Assembly (NCBI GenBank): GCA_002423555.1 | Contig: DIWQ01000033.1 | Location: forward strand, 1-15,026 | Direction of reading: 5' to 3' | Origin: Patescibacteria group bacterium UBA6102 | Lineage (GTDB): Bacteria > Patescibacteriota > Minisyncoccia > Minisyncoccales > UBA5738 | DNA: 15,026 bases | Shown: positions 1 through 5,362 of the stretch, piece by piece | Layout: the number at the start of each line of letters is the position of its first letter | How positions within the stretch are numbered: position 1 is the stretch's first letter | Made by a program: the position numbers and the translations under genes | The notes under the pieces: model-generated | What the model saw: only the letters and a program-made list of their open reading frames with translations | Told to the model about the DNA's origin: nothing | Databases searched by the model: none

Positions 1-28
1 TTTGCGCTAGTTTCTTGAACTCAGTCTA

Positions 29-37
29 TGGTAAAAT
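29..37 (+). promoter_or_regulatory. Possible extended -10 promoter element
   Basis: TGGTAAAAT fits an extended -10 (TGn followed by TAAAAT). No good -35 lies at the usual distance, and the nearest gene starts at 169. The form resembles the better supported elements before 9306 and 12375. The 38-168 stretch holds no gene I can support. Confidence 0.3.
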
Positions 38-168
38 GACAATAATCGCAAAATCAGTTCCAATTTCCAGTGAATTGCCAATTATCAATGGCCAAACAAA
101 AACGCGGCATTCGCTTGAAAACTGGCACATTGAAAATTCAGTGAAAATTGGAAATCATTCCCCATTAT

Positions 169-696
169 ATGCCAAAAACTTATATTTTGCCAGAGAAAAA
201 CCGCCTGCGGATGCAAAAGGTCTGGGGCAAGGCGTTTTTTGGAAGCGAAAGCGAAATAAAAGAAAAATACCAAAAATTGCTTGACGGAAAGAAATACAAA
301 ACTGTCATTACCGTGGGCGACTATTGCTCGCATCACTTGCAATCTGATATTAAGATTTTTGATAAAAAAGTCCAGCGCCGGGCGTTTGACCAGCGCCACG
401 AGTGCTCGCTGAAAGTTGAAAATCCCGCCGGCACCATCCAAGAAGAAAGCTGGAACGCCGTGCGCCAGGCGATAAAAGACAGCGCCAACCTTTGCGTTGA
501 CGGCGAGGAAGACCTGCTGGTGATCCCGGCGGTGATTTTGGCAAAAGCCAAAACGCTGGTGGTCTACGGCTTTCCCAACAAAGGCATCTGCCTTTTGGAA
601 GCCAACCTGAAAAACCGGACAATGATGCGCCTGGCCCTGAAAAAATTCTTCCTGATTGAAAAACCAAAAACCATTGACGCCAAACCAATAGTTTGA
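169..696 (+). CDS. GTP-dependent dephospho-CoA kinase, archaeal type (DUF359)
   Basis: This enzyme family phosphorylates dephospho-CoA to CoA with GTP, the last step of CoA synthesis in archaea; most bacteria use the unrelated ATP-dependent CoaE. In the 175-residue protein I see the family blocks in order: VGDYCS (49-54, Asp51), FDKKVQR (64-70, Asp65 and Lys67), NPAGTI (85-90), VDGEEDLLVIPA (110-121, Glu114/Asp115) and VVYGFPNKGICLL (131-143). The acidic and Lys positions match those conserved in the characterised Thermococcus enzyme, as I remember it. The usual Val after GD is Tyr here. The frame is open from a TTG at 148, but ATG 169 gives the normal family length and I prefer it. There is no Shine-Dalgarno site. 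The gene stops with TGA. It stands alone before a large inverted repeat. Family assignment is firm; CoA kinase activity is inferred from the family. Confidence 0.85.
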   Translation: MPKTYILPEKNRLRMQKVWGKAFFGSESEIKEKYQKLLDGKKYKTVITVGDYCSHHLQSDIKIFDKKVQRRAFDQRHECSLKVENPAGTIQEESWNAVRQAIKDSANLCVDGEEDLLVIPAVILAKAKTLVVYGFPNKGICLLEANLKNRTMMRLALKKFFLIEKPKTIDAKPIV

Positions 697-728
697 TAAA
701 TAGTCCTAATGCTCTTTAAAAACTACCG

Positions 729-795
729 GTAGGTTATGGCGCCAAGAATCTTATAGTGTTTATAATATTTTAAGATTTTTCGCGCCATAACCTAC
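729..795. repeat. 25-bp near-perfect inverted repeat
   Basis: Bases 729-753 pair with 771-795 at 23 of 25 positions, including a perfect outer 14 bp (GTAGGTTATGGCGC / GCGCCATAACCTAC), around a 17-base AT-rich loop that contains TATAAT at 761-766. There is no T-tract after it, so it is not a standard terminator. It lies between the DUF359 gene and the 894 ORF. It could be a transcript hairpin, a MITE-like remnant or a protein-binding site. Confidence 0.8.
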
Positions 796-876
796 AATGC
801 GTTAACTACAAAATGGCTCGCTCGCTTTATAAGCTTGCGGAAAATGGATCGCCGTAAAGAAAGAAAAAAATAAGCC

Positions 877-883
877 AAGGAGG
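877..883 (+). promoter_or_regulatory. Strong Shine-Dalgarno site
   Basis: AAGGAGG ends 10 bases before the ATG at 894. It is the best ribosome binding site in the window and the main reason to take the following ORF as translated. Most housekeeping genes here have none. Confidence 0.7.
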
Positions 884-893
884 ATTTAAATAT

Positions 894-1355
894 ATGGATC
901 CCTTAGGTTTAATAGCGGTTGCCTTTTTGGCATTTCTCTGCAGTGGTATACTCCGGAGAGATTGCCTGATAATTGCGCAACCCATACTCGGGTTAGCCGC
1001 TCCGCCCAACGCAGGCCTGCATAATGGGAGGAGAATGGGCTTTAAATCGAGATCGAAACCCCGATCTGTATCGTTTGGACTATTCCGCAATCTACTGGCT
1101 CTGGCCGACTACATGGAGGACTATTTGGGCAAAAGCAGATGCACCAATCGCTTCGGTGCCACTTCTGCCCTGCTTTCTCCTATCGGAACAGCATACCAGA
1201 CCTCCAGAAGTCTGAGATCTCAAAGCGGCGTAACCATGATGCAATCACTACTTGCTGACGCCACTTCCCGGGTCGCTTCCATATTGGAACAGATTAAGAC
1301 TCAAGTGTTTCCGACCGGCGTGAGTAGCGGTTCTGTGCGCCTGGCAGTACTATAG
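894..1355 (+). CDS. Hypothetical protein, foreign-looking, possible N-terminal membrane segment
   Basis: I do not recognise this 153-residue protein. The start is fixed by a full AAGGAGG at 10 bases. Residues 4-19 are hydrophobic and are followed by Arg-Arg (21-22), so a membrane anchor or export signal is possible; no lipobox or cleavage site is clear. A second Arg/Ser-rich basic stretch covers about 46-59. Composition differs from neighbours: about 13 Arg but only 4 Lys, and frequent AGA, ATA, CTA and TCT codons. The DNA carries many short hairpins (1049-1066; 1141-1159; a perfect palindrome TGAGATCTCA near 1211-1220), so a structured RNA is the main alternative. A terminator follows at once. 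The open frame, ribosome site and terminator argue for an imported or phage-derived gene; function unknown. Confidence 0.5.
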   Translation: MDPLGLIAVAFLAFLCSGILRRDCLIIAQPILGLAAPPNAGLHNGRRMGFKSRSKPRSVSFGLFRNLLALADYMEDYLGKSRCTNRFGATSALLSPIGTAYQTSRSLRSQSGVTMMQSLLADATSRVASILEQIKTQVFPTGVSSGSVRLAVL

Positions 1356-1379
1356 AACAAGGACGATGAGCGACTATTG

Positions 1380-1436
1380 AACCAACAACTATAACCAAAA
1401 ATTTTAATTTTTTTTGAAACCAGTGTTGGTTTTTTC
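1380..1436 (+). terminator. Rho-independent terminator
   Basis: AACCAACA (1380-1387) pairs with TGTTGGTT (1424-1431), followed by TTTTT. Inside the long loop a second A/T stem can form. It sits 25 bases after the stop of the 894 ORF and should end that unit. Confidence 0.7.
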
Positions 1437-1462
1437 TCTTTTTATAAGGTGATTACATATAA

Positions 1463-1495
1463 AAAAATTGCACCGTTCCGGCCGGTGCAATTTTT
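1463..1495 (-). terminator. Terminator hairpin, likely bidirectional
   Basis: ATTGCACCG and CGGTGCAAT pair around a 7-base loop, with the stem extended by A and T tracts on both sides (1463-1475 with 1483-1495). It ends the minus-strand unit containing the small membrane protein and can also back up the plus-strand terminator at 1380-1436. Confidence 0.8.
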
Positions 1496-1515
1496 CAATT
1501 TGACGTTTCTGAAAC

Positions 1516-1707
1516 TTATTTTTTGATCACCGCCATTACCGTCCCAACAATAAAAACCGCGCCGAAAGTATAGGCAACCTTTATGAGCAAGTCTTTTGCC
1601 GCGGAATTTTCAATTACGTCCCAAATCGCCAAAACCGCGATCACCAAAGCCACTGCCAAAAACAGCACCGCGCAAAACAACGCAATTGATTTGATGTTTT
1701 TCATCAT
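1516..1707 (-). CDS. Small two-helix membrane protein, unknown function
   Basis: This 63-residue protein is mostly hydrophobic. Two membrane segments are visible, about residues 5-29 and 42-60, joined by a short polar turn containing ENSAAKD; the C-terminus ends in Lys-Lys. The frame begins ATG ATG; the second Met gives an equally good protein. There is no clear Shine-Dalgarno site. It lies 68 bases downstream of the second HepT gene and is followed by a strong hairpin terminator, so it is probably the last gene of the minus-strand cluster or a separate short unit. I do not recognise the family. An antitoxin-linked role is possible but only from position. Confidence 0.6.
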   Translation of the reverse strand: MMKNIKSIALFCAVLFLAVALVIAVLAIWDVIENSAAKDLLIKVAYTFGAVFIVGTVMAVIKK

Positions 1708-1775
1708 GTTTTTTATTTTTTACTCTCGCGCCAAAAACCAAACCGGCACAATTCTAAACTAACAAAATTAAATGG

Positions 1776-2195
1776 TCAGAGATTGAGATATTTTTCAATA
1801 ATATCGGCAAATTCGGACAGATCGTTTATGTCTTCAATTATCGCTTTATAAATAATTCCGAAATCAAGATTATCGTAATCGTGTGCCACGATATTGCGGA
1901 ATTTCGCCATATTCGCCAACTTTTCCTCAAATTCTTGCGAGACAACTTTTTCCTCCCCCAAAATATAAAAAATCTCCGAATACGTCCCGGGCTTGCGGAA
2001 ATTTTTAAATGAAATCACCGCTTCCCCCAAATCGATCGCCGCCTGGCAGGCCAAATACAAATATCTTTCCGCCGACCCGCGCAAAGTCGCGTCCGATTCA
2101 ATTTCTTGGCGCGAATATTTTTTATAATTTTCCAACAATTTCAAATATTTTCTCACCGAGCTTATTTTTCTGATAATCACATTAATATCAACCAT
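1776..2195 (-). CDS. hepT: HepT-like toxin (DUF86), RX4HXY ribonuclease family
   Basis: This is a 139-residue all-helical HepT/DUF86 protein. The catalytic signature RNIVAHDY falls at residues 100-107, giving Arg100-x4-His105-x-Tyr107. In characterised members, HepT is an RNA-cleaving toxin of the HEPN group, and the partner nucleotidyltransferase silences it by adding AMP to the motif tyrosine; Tyr107 would be the target here. The gene starts one base after the stop of the upstream nucleotidyltransferase gene, so the two are translationally coupled, antitoxin first. It belongs to a different sequence subgroup from the second HepT at 3763-4125: here the motif is RNIVAHDY, there RNKLIHEY. Family is firm; toxicity is inferred. 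Confidence 0.88.
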   Translation of the reverse strand: MVDINVIIRKISSVRKYLKLLENYKKYSRQEIESDATLRGSAERYLYLACQAAIDLGEAVISFKNFRKPGTYSEIFYILGEEKVVSQEFEEKLANMAKFRNIVAHDYDNLDFGIIYKAIIEDINDLSEFADIIEKYLNL

Positions 2196-2196
2196 A

Positions 2197-2589
2197 TTAT
2201 TTCGCGAAATTATATTTTAAAAATGATTCTCTTAAATCAAGATATTCGCTCATTATCGCGGTTTCGGCCATAACCTTGTATGGCTTGCTTTCAAAAATCA
2301 ATACCCCGTCTTTGATAACGGCATATTTAAAAAACGGACTCTCCGCGTCATTGATCACCGCCACGTCAACATCATTTCTTTGCAAAATTGAAGTGAATTC
2401 ACCGATCAAGCCAAGCTTGATCTCAAATCTTTTTTGAGGATCAATTTCATTCAAATAAACCGCGAAGTCGTAATCGCTCATCGGCCCGGCGTCACCGCGG
2501 GTTTGCGAGCCAAAAACATACAACAGCTTTATCTGCGCGTATTTTTGGCAAACTTCTTTGATTTTGGCGATTATCTTTTCATCCAACAT
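2197..2589 (-). CDS. mntA: MntA-like antitoxin, minimal nucleotidyltransferase
   Basis: The 130-residue protein carries the minimal nucleotidyltransferase motif: Gly27-Ser28, ten residues, then Asp39-x-Asp41 (GSQTRGDAGPMSDYDFAV), with a third acidic residue in DVDVAV (Asp73/Asp75). This is the GSX10DXD pattern of MntA antitoxins, which transfer AMP to HepT. A good ribosome site (AGAGG, 9 bases before the ATG) is present. It starts 23 bases after the thiolase stop and ends one base before hepT. Its C-terminal ~25 residues extend past the usual minimal fold. The alternative, a plain nucleotidyltransferase with another target, is unlikely given the neighbour. Confidence 0.87.
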   Translation of the reverse strand: MLDEKIIAKIKEVCQKYAQIKLLYVFGSQTRGDAGPMSDYDFAVYLNEIDPQKRFEIKLGLIGEFTSILQRNDVDVAVINDAESPFFKYAVIKDGVLIFESKPYKVMAETAIMSEYLDLRESFLKYNFAK

Positions 2590-2612
2590 ATCTAAAAACC
2601 TCTTTTAACATT

Positions 2613-3755
2613 CTAATTTTTCTTGAATATATGCACCGTGACGCTTCCCCCTGCCCCTCCGATGTTGTGCGTCAGGCCGATTTTGGCGTTTTTGGCCTGG
2701 CGGTCGCCGCAGTTGCCGCGCAATTGTTCGGCAATTTCATAGATTTGCGCCAAACCCGTGGCCGAAATGGGATGGCCCTTGGCTTTCAGTCCGCCGGAAG
2801 GATTGATCGGCAGATCGCCGTCCAAGTTGATTTTTCCCGAACGGATCAACTCCCCCGCCTTGCCAAATTCGGCAAAGCCCAAATCTTCGTATGACAACAT
2901 TTCCACCGAAGTGAACGCGTCATGGATTTCGGCGACATTGATGTCCTGCGGCGACAATCCCGCCGCCGCAAACGCCTTTTTCGCCGCAATTTGCGTGGCG
3001 GCGAAATGAGTCATATCTTTTCTTTCAAAAGTGAGCAAATAATCCGTGGCAAATCCCGAGCCGACAATTTCAATTTCGCTCGCTTCTTTGGAAACAACCG
3101 CCGCCGCGCCGCCGTTAACGGAAAGCGAGCAATCCATCAGACGCAAGGGCGACGCCACTTCCGGCGACTGCTTGATCTTTTCCAACGACACCGGCCGCCG
3201 GTAGTAATAGGCCTTGGAATTTTTTTCCGCGTTTTGATGGTTTTTGAACGCGATCAATTCCAGAGTTTCCCGGTTGTCGCCGTATTTTTGGCAATATTGT
3301 TGGTAGACCAGCGCGTTTTGCGCCGGGAACAGCAATCCTTCGGGCTGTTCCATCACCCGCTCGGCCGCCGACAAGATCCAATCGGTGGTCACCTCGGAAC
3401 GGTTGTCCACCAATTTTTCTCCGGCCAGCACCAAAATGTTTTTAAACTCCTCGTCGCGCAGAAGCCGCAAGGCCGTCCAAAACGCCGATCCGCCGCCGCC
3501 GCAAACCGCCGGCGTTTCAATGATGGGAACATTGGTTTTGAACAATCCCGACAAGAACGAAACCTTGTGCGTCTGATGCTCCCCGCCCGCGGCACTGGAC
3601 ACCCCGGAAAACACGATTGCGTCAATCGCGCCCATATTTGTTTTGCCGTCCTTTAACGCCTCCAGCGCCGCGTCAAACGCAAACTGCCACCAATGTCTTT
3701 GCGCATAATCAAACTTGGTCATTCCGACCCCTTTAACATACATTTTCGGATTCAT
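2613..3755 (-). CDS. Thiolase, archaeal/SCP2 type (acetyl-CoA acetyltransferase family)
   Basis: This is a 380-residue thiolase fold protein. The nucleophile is Cys85 in PAVCGGGGSAF; the active-site pair appears as IHDAF (277-281, His278), then GGLKAKGHPISATG (321-334, His328) and the closing HNIGGAGGSV (363-372). The HDAF and HN-GG forms, instead of NEAF and C-x-G, place it with SCP2-like and archaeal thiolases, which in archaea make acetoacetyl-CoA for the mevalonate route together with HMG-CoA synthase and a DUF35 protein. Neither partner is visible here. Met5 is an alternative start, close to where archaeal relatives begin (VKGVGMTKF). It starts 7 bases after hepT2 and ends 23 bases before mntA, so it is co-transcribed with two toxin-antitoxin pairs, an odd setting. 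Substrate is not determined. Confidence 0.85.
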   Translation of the reverse strand: MNPKMYVKGVGMTKFDYAQRHWWQFAFDAALEALKDGKTNMGAIDAIVFSGVSSAAGGEHQTHKVSFLSGLFKTNVPIIETPAVCGGGGSAFWTALRLLRDEEFKNILVLAGEKLVDNRSEVTTDWILSAAERVMEQPEGLLFPAQNALVYQQYCQKYGDNRETLELIAFKNHQNAEKNSKAYYYRRPVSLEKIKQSPEVASPLRLMDCSLSVNGGAAAVVSKEASEIEIVGSGFATDYLLTFERKDMTHFAATQIAAKKAFAAAGLSPQDINVAEIHDAFTSVEMLSYEDLGFAEFGKAGELIRSGKINLDGDLPINPSGGLKAKGHPISATGLAQIYEIAEQLRGNCGDRQAKNAKIGLTHNIGGAGGSVTVHIFKKN

Positions 3756-3762
3756 ATTTTCT

Positions 3763-4125
3763 TTAAAGTAATTTTTTCTGATTATTATTCATTGATTTCA
3801 AAATCTCCTCAATCTGCCTTTTTAAAACCGGCAAATCATCTTTTGTTGTTTTCCAAACCGAATTTAAATCAATGCCAAAATATTCATGGATTAATTTGTT
3901 TCTCATTCCGCGTATATCCGCCCATGGTATGTCGGGATAAGATTTACAAAATTTGGCCGGAATATTTTTTGCGGCTTCGCCGATTATTTCAAATTGCCTG
4001 ATTACCGCGTTTTGCTTTTCATCATTGAACTTAAAATCATTTTTATTAATATCGCAAGTGTATCTCTCAATAGCTTCAATCGCGGCAACAATATGACCCA
4101 AAAAAATTTCAGGATTTTTATCCAT
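3763..4125 (-). CDS. hepT: HepT-like toxin (DUF86), second copy
   Basis: This 120-residue DUF86 protein has the classic block DIRGMRNKLIHEYFGID (70-86), with Arg75-x4-His80-x-Tyr82, the RX4HXY signature of HEPN ribonuclease toxins. The upstream FEIIGEAAKNIP (45-56) is also typical of DUF86. Its start overlaps the end of the nucleotidyltransferase gene by 8 bases, so translation is coupled. The thiolase follows after 7 bases. It is too different from the HepT at 1776-2195 to be a recent duplication: the motif surroundings and N-terminus do not align well by eye. Toxin role inferred from family and pairing. Confidence 0.87.
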   Translation of the reverse strand: MDKNPEIFLGHIVAAIEAIERYTCDINKNDFKFNDEKQNAVIRQFEIIGEAAKNIPAKFCKSYPDIPWADIRGMRNKLIHEYFGIDLNSVWKTTKDDLPVLKRQIEEILKSMNNNQKKLL

Positions 4126-4402
4126 ATATTAATTTTTGCTCTTTCAATATGATGTCTTTTAAAAGCGGATGCAACGCGTCGTAGCTTACCATATCAATTT
4201 TTCTGCCAACAGCGTTTTTTAATTCTCTTTCGAGCCTCACGAATTCAAACATGCCCATATTATTGGGAACCTTAACCAAAATATCAATATCGCTTCTCTT
4301 TTTCTGCTCCCCGCGCGCAAACGACCCGAAAACCGCGGCGCGCTTCACTCCGTGTTTTTTGAGAATTTCAACGATTATTTTTTTTGTTTTGGCGTCAATC
4401 AT
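4118..4402 (-). CDS. mntA: MNT-type nucleotidyltransferase antitoxin, second copy
   Basis: The 94-residue protein is a minimal nucleotidyltransferase: GSFARGEQKKRSDID (26-40) gives Gly26-Ser27-x10-Asp38-x-Asp40, and KIDMVSYD (68-75) supplies the third Asp70. It is the short form common in front of DUF86 genes. It is the first gene of the minus-strand cluster that continues through hepT2, the thiolase, mntA and hepT. Upstream on the minus strand I see only weak -10-like sequence (CAATAT) and no convincing -35. It overlaps hepT2 by 8 bases. Expected role: AMP transfer to HepT Tyr82, an inference from characterised MntA-HepT systems. Confidence 0.87.
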   Translation of the reverse strand: MIDAKTKKIIVEILKKHGVKRAAVFGSFARGEQKKRSDIDILVKVPNNMGMFEFVRLERELKNAVGRKIDMVSYDALHPLLKDIILKEQKLIYG

Positions 4403-4565
4403 TTTGGCATATTGTCTGCCCCCATCCTATCCAAAAACGCCAAAATTGGCAAATCCCCGATTTTATGTTATCGTGAACCCGTTATAAATTGTTGCAGTTT
4501 TGGAATTTTTCTATAAACTATTAACTGACAACTATAAACTATCCCCCGCCAAAGGCGGGGGATCC
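4403..4565. other. Intergenic region before the tRNA, with hairpin
   Basis: No gene is seen here. It contains one arm of an inverted repeat that recurs after the tRNA (4517-4542 with 4677-4702, 23 of 26 matching) and a tight hairpin at 4541-4563, ATCCCCCGCC-AAA-GGCGGGGGAT, just before the tRNA. No T-tract follows the hairpin. Confidence 0.6.
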
Positions 4566-4638
4566 GTCCCCGTAGTTTAATGGATAAAATACAAGGTTGC
4601 GGACCTTGAGACTACAGGTTCGATTCCTGTCGGGGACA
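4566..4638 (+). tRNA. tRNA-Arg, anticodon GCG
   Basis: The full cloverleaf folds: acceptor GTCCCCG (4566-4572) with CGGGGAC (4631-4637), D stem GTTT/AAAT, anticodon stem CAAGG/CCTTG (4592-4596, 4604-4608), 7-base loop TTGCGGA, five-base variable loop, T stem ACAGG/CCTGT with loop TTCGATT. The anticodon at 4599-4601 is GCG, reading CGC (and CGT by wobble) as arginine. The discriminator is A4638; the next bases are CA, so the CCA end is not encoded. Most bacteria read these codons with an ACG anticodon edited to ICG by TadA, so GCG is uncommon. Confidence 0.95.
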
Positions 4639-4641
4639 CAA

Positions 4642-4671
4642 AAAAATCTACGGCAAACACCGTAGATTTTT
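4642..4671 (+). terminator. Terminator after tRNA-Arg
   Basis: A perfect 12-bp stem (AAAAATCTACGG, 4642-4653, with 4660-4671) and a 6-base loop, with the T-tract in the stem's 3' arm. It lies three bases after the tRNA. Confidence 0.85.
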
Positions 4672-4710
4672 CGTTTATAGTTGATAGTTGCCGGTTAATA
4701 GTGCGTAACC

Positions 4711-4781
4711 AATCACCGGGTTTAAAATTAAAGGGGTCTATCCCTCGTTACTGCGAGGGTTAGACCCCTTTAATTTTGCGC
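4711..4781. repeat. Dispersed compound palindrome, copy A
   Basis: A perfect 17-bp inverted repeat (4724-4740 with 4761-4777) encloses a smaller stem CCCTCG/CGAGGG (4742-4747, 4754-4759). The core reads GGGGTCTA ... TTAGACCCC. The sequence outside the stem, AATCACCGGGTTTAAAAT (4711-4728), recurs in reverse orientation beside copy C at 14441-14508. It resembles REP/MITE-type intergenic elements. No open frame is seen in it. Confidence 0.75.
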
Positions 4782-4824
4782 TTAAAATACAACCCCCCCC
4801 AGTGAGTGGTTACAATAGTACCGC

Positions 4825-4852
4825 TTGACAAGATATATCTAAAATATATAAT
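4825..4852 (+). promoter_or_regulatory. Consensus promoter of the RHH antitoxin gene
   Basis: TTGACA (4825-4830), a 16-base spacer and TATAAT (4847-4852) match consensus at all 12 positions. The spacer holds the perfect palindrome AGATATATCT (4831-4840), and a related GGATATATTA follows at about 4856-4865; these are plausible operator sites for the antitoxin itself. Expected start of transcription is near 4859, about 17 bases before the ATG. A run of eight C at 4793-4800 lies upstream. Confidence 0.85.
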
Positions 4853-4875
4853 TTGGATATATTAACAAAAATCTC

Positions 4876-5115
4876 ATGCAAACAATGCTGAGCATCAAAA
4901 TTGATAAAAAACTCAAAGACCAAGCGCGCAAAACCGCCCAAGCCTTGGGCGTGTCTTTAAACGCGGTAATCATCCAATACATAAAAGAATTTGTCGCCGC
5001 CCGAACAATTACTTTTACTGAATATTCAGCCCCTAACGAGAAAACTCGGCGCATAATTGAAGAAGCAAAAAAAGCGATAATAACGGCACTGGAGTCCGGC
5101 CCAAAAAACCATTAA
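4876..5115 (+). CDS. Ribbon-helix-helix antitoxin (RelB/DinJ-like)
   Basis: A 79-residue protein: N-terminal strand MLSIKIDKKLKDQARKTA (4-21), then a helix-turn-helix pair ALGVSLNAVIIQYIKEFV (22-40), which is the DNA-binding fold of RelB/DinJ antitoxins, then a charged C-terminal toxin-wrapping region (48-79). Met4 (4885) is an alternative start; neither has a Shine-Dalgarno site. The promoter is consensus and contains palindromes suited to self-repression. Its partner toxin should follow directly, but only the toxin's last ~25 codons remain (5115-5192). So this is an orphan antitoxin whose toxin was deleted. Family fairly sure; cognate toxin type inferred. Confidence 0.75.
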   Translation: MQTMLSIKIDKKLKDQARKTAQALGVSLNAVIIQYIKEFVAARTITFTEYSAPNEKTRRIIEEAKKAIITALESGPKNH

Positions 5116-5192
5116 CGGCAATCTATAAAATCAGCGGCAATACGATAGTTTTTGCTCAGATTGGCACCCACCACGACCTATACGGCAAATGA
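5115..5192 (+). pseudogene. Remnant of RelE/YafQ-type toxin (C-terminal end only)
   Basis: In the frame ending with TGA at 5190-5192, the sequence reads IYKISGNTIVFAQIGTHHDLYG, which matches the C-terminal end of YafQ/RelE-type toxins (a strand pair, then an IGTHxxLY-like ending). There is no start codon with context and no N-terminal two-thirds; roughly 65 codons of a normal ~90-codon toxin are absent. The join falls right at the antitoxin stop, suggesting a single deletion. Confidence 0.55.
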
Positions 5193-5264
5193 TTCATCAT
5201 CTTTAATCTTTAATCTTTGACATTATTTTGACATTGAATTTTGATTTTTAAATCCTCTCCCTCT

Positions 5265-5345
5265 TTACAATCCCCCATTTTCTTGTAGTATGGCCCCAAA
5301 GCAAGAATGGGCTTTTTTGCGGCACCGCCGCTTCGTTCTTTGAAA
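5265..5345 (+). promoter_or_regulatory. Structured leader with attenuator-like hairpin
   Basis: Upstream of the 5363 gene, a short GCCC/GGGC hairpin is followed by TTTTTT (near 5311-5316), then a second hairpin GCGGC-ACC-GCCGC (about 5317-5329). An alternative longer pairing joins CCCATTTTC (about 5273-5281) with GAAAAATGG (5342-5350) next to the ribosome site. This could be an attenuator or RNA switch. I match it to no known riboswitch. Upstream, 5200-5222 holds three tandem copies of a CTTTAAT-like unit. Confidence 0.35.
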
Positions 5346-5362
5346 AATGGAGGATGATAAAA

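Noticed and set aside
15..284. 89-codon plus-strand frame before and over the DUF359 gene
   Set aside because: It overlaps the recognisable DUF359 gene in another frame, has no ribosome site and no familiar motif.
813..857. 14-codon frame (MARSLYKLAENGSP) just before the 894 ORF, as a possible leader peptide
   Set aside because: No ribosome site and no clear promoter; short frames of this size are expected by chance.
894..1380. RNase P RNA or signal recognition particle RNA
   Set aside because: The conserved cores of these RNAs that I know are absent, although short hairpins are numerous.
2922..3656. 244-codon plus-strand frame opposite the thiolase
   Set aside because: It is the mirror of a GC-rich, motif-complete thiolase gene; its Arg/Phe-rich composition is typical of antisense shadow frames.
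5200..5222. CTTTAAT tandem units, and similar ATTTAGG units at 13957-13980, as specific repeats
   Set aside because: Short, AT-rich and degenerate; low complexity is sufficient explanation.
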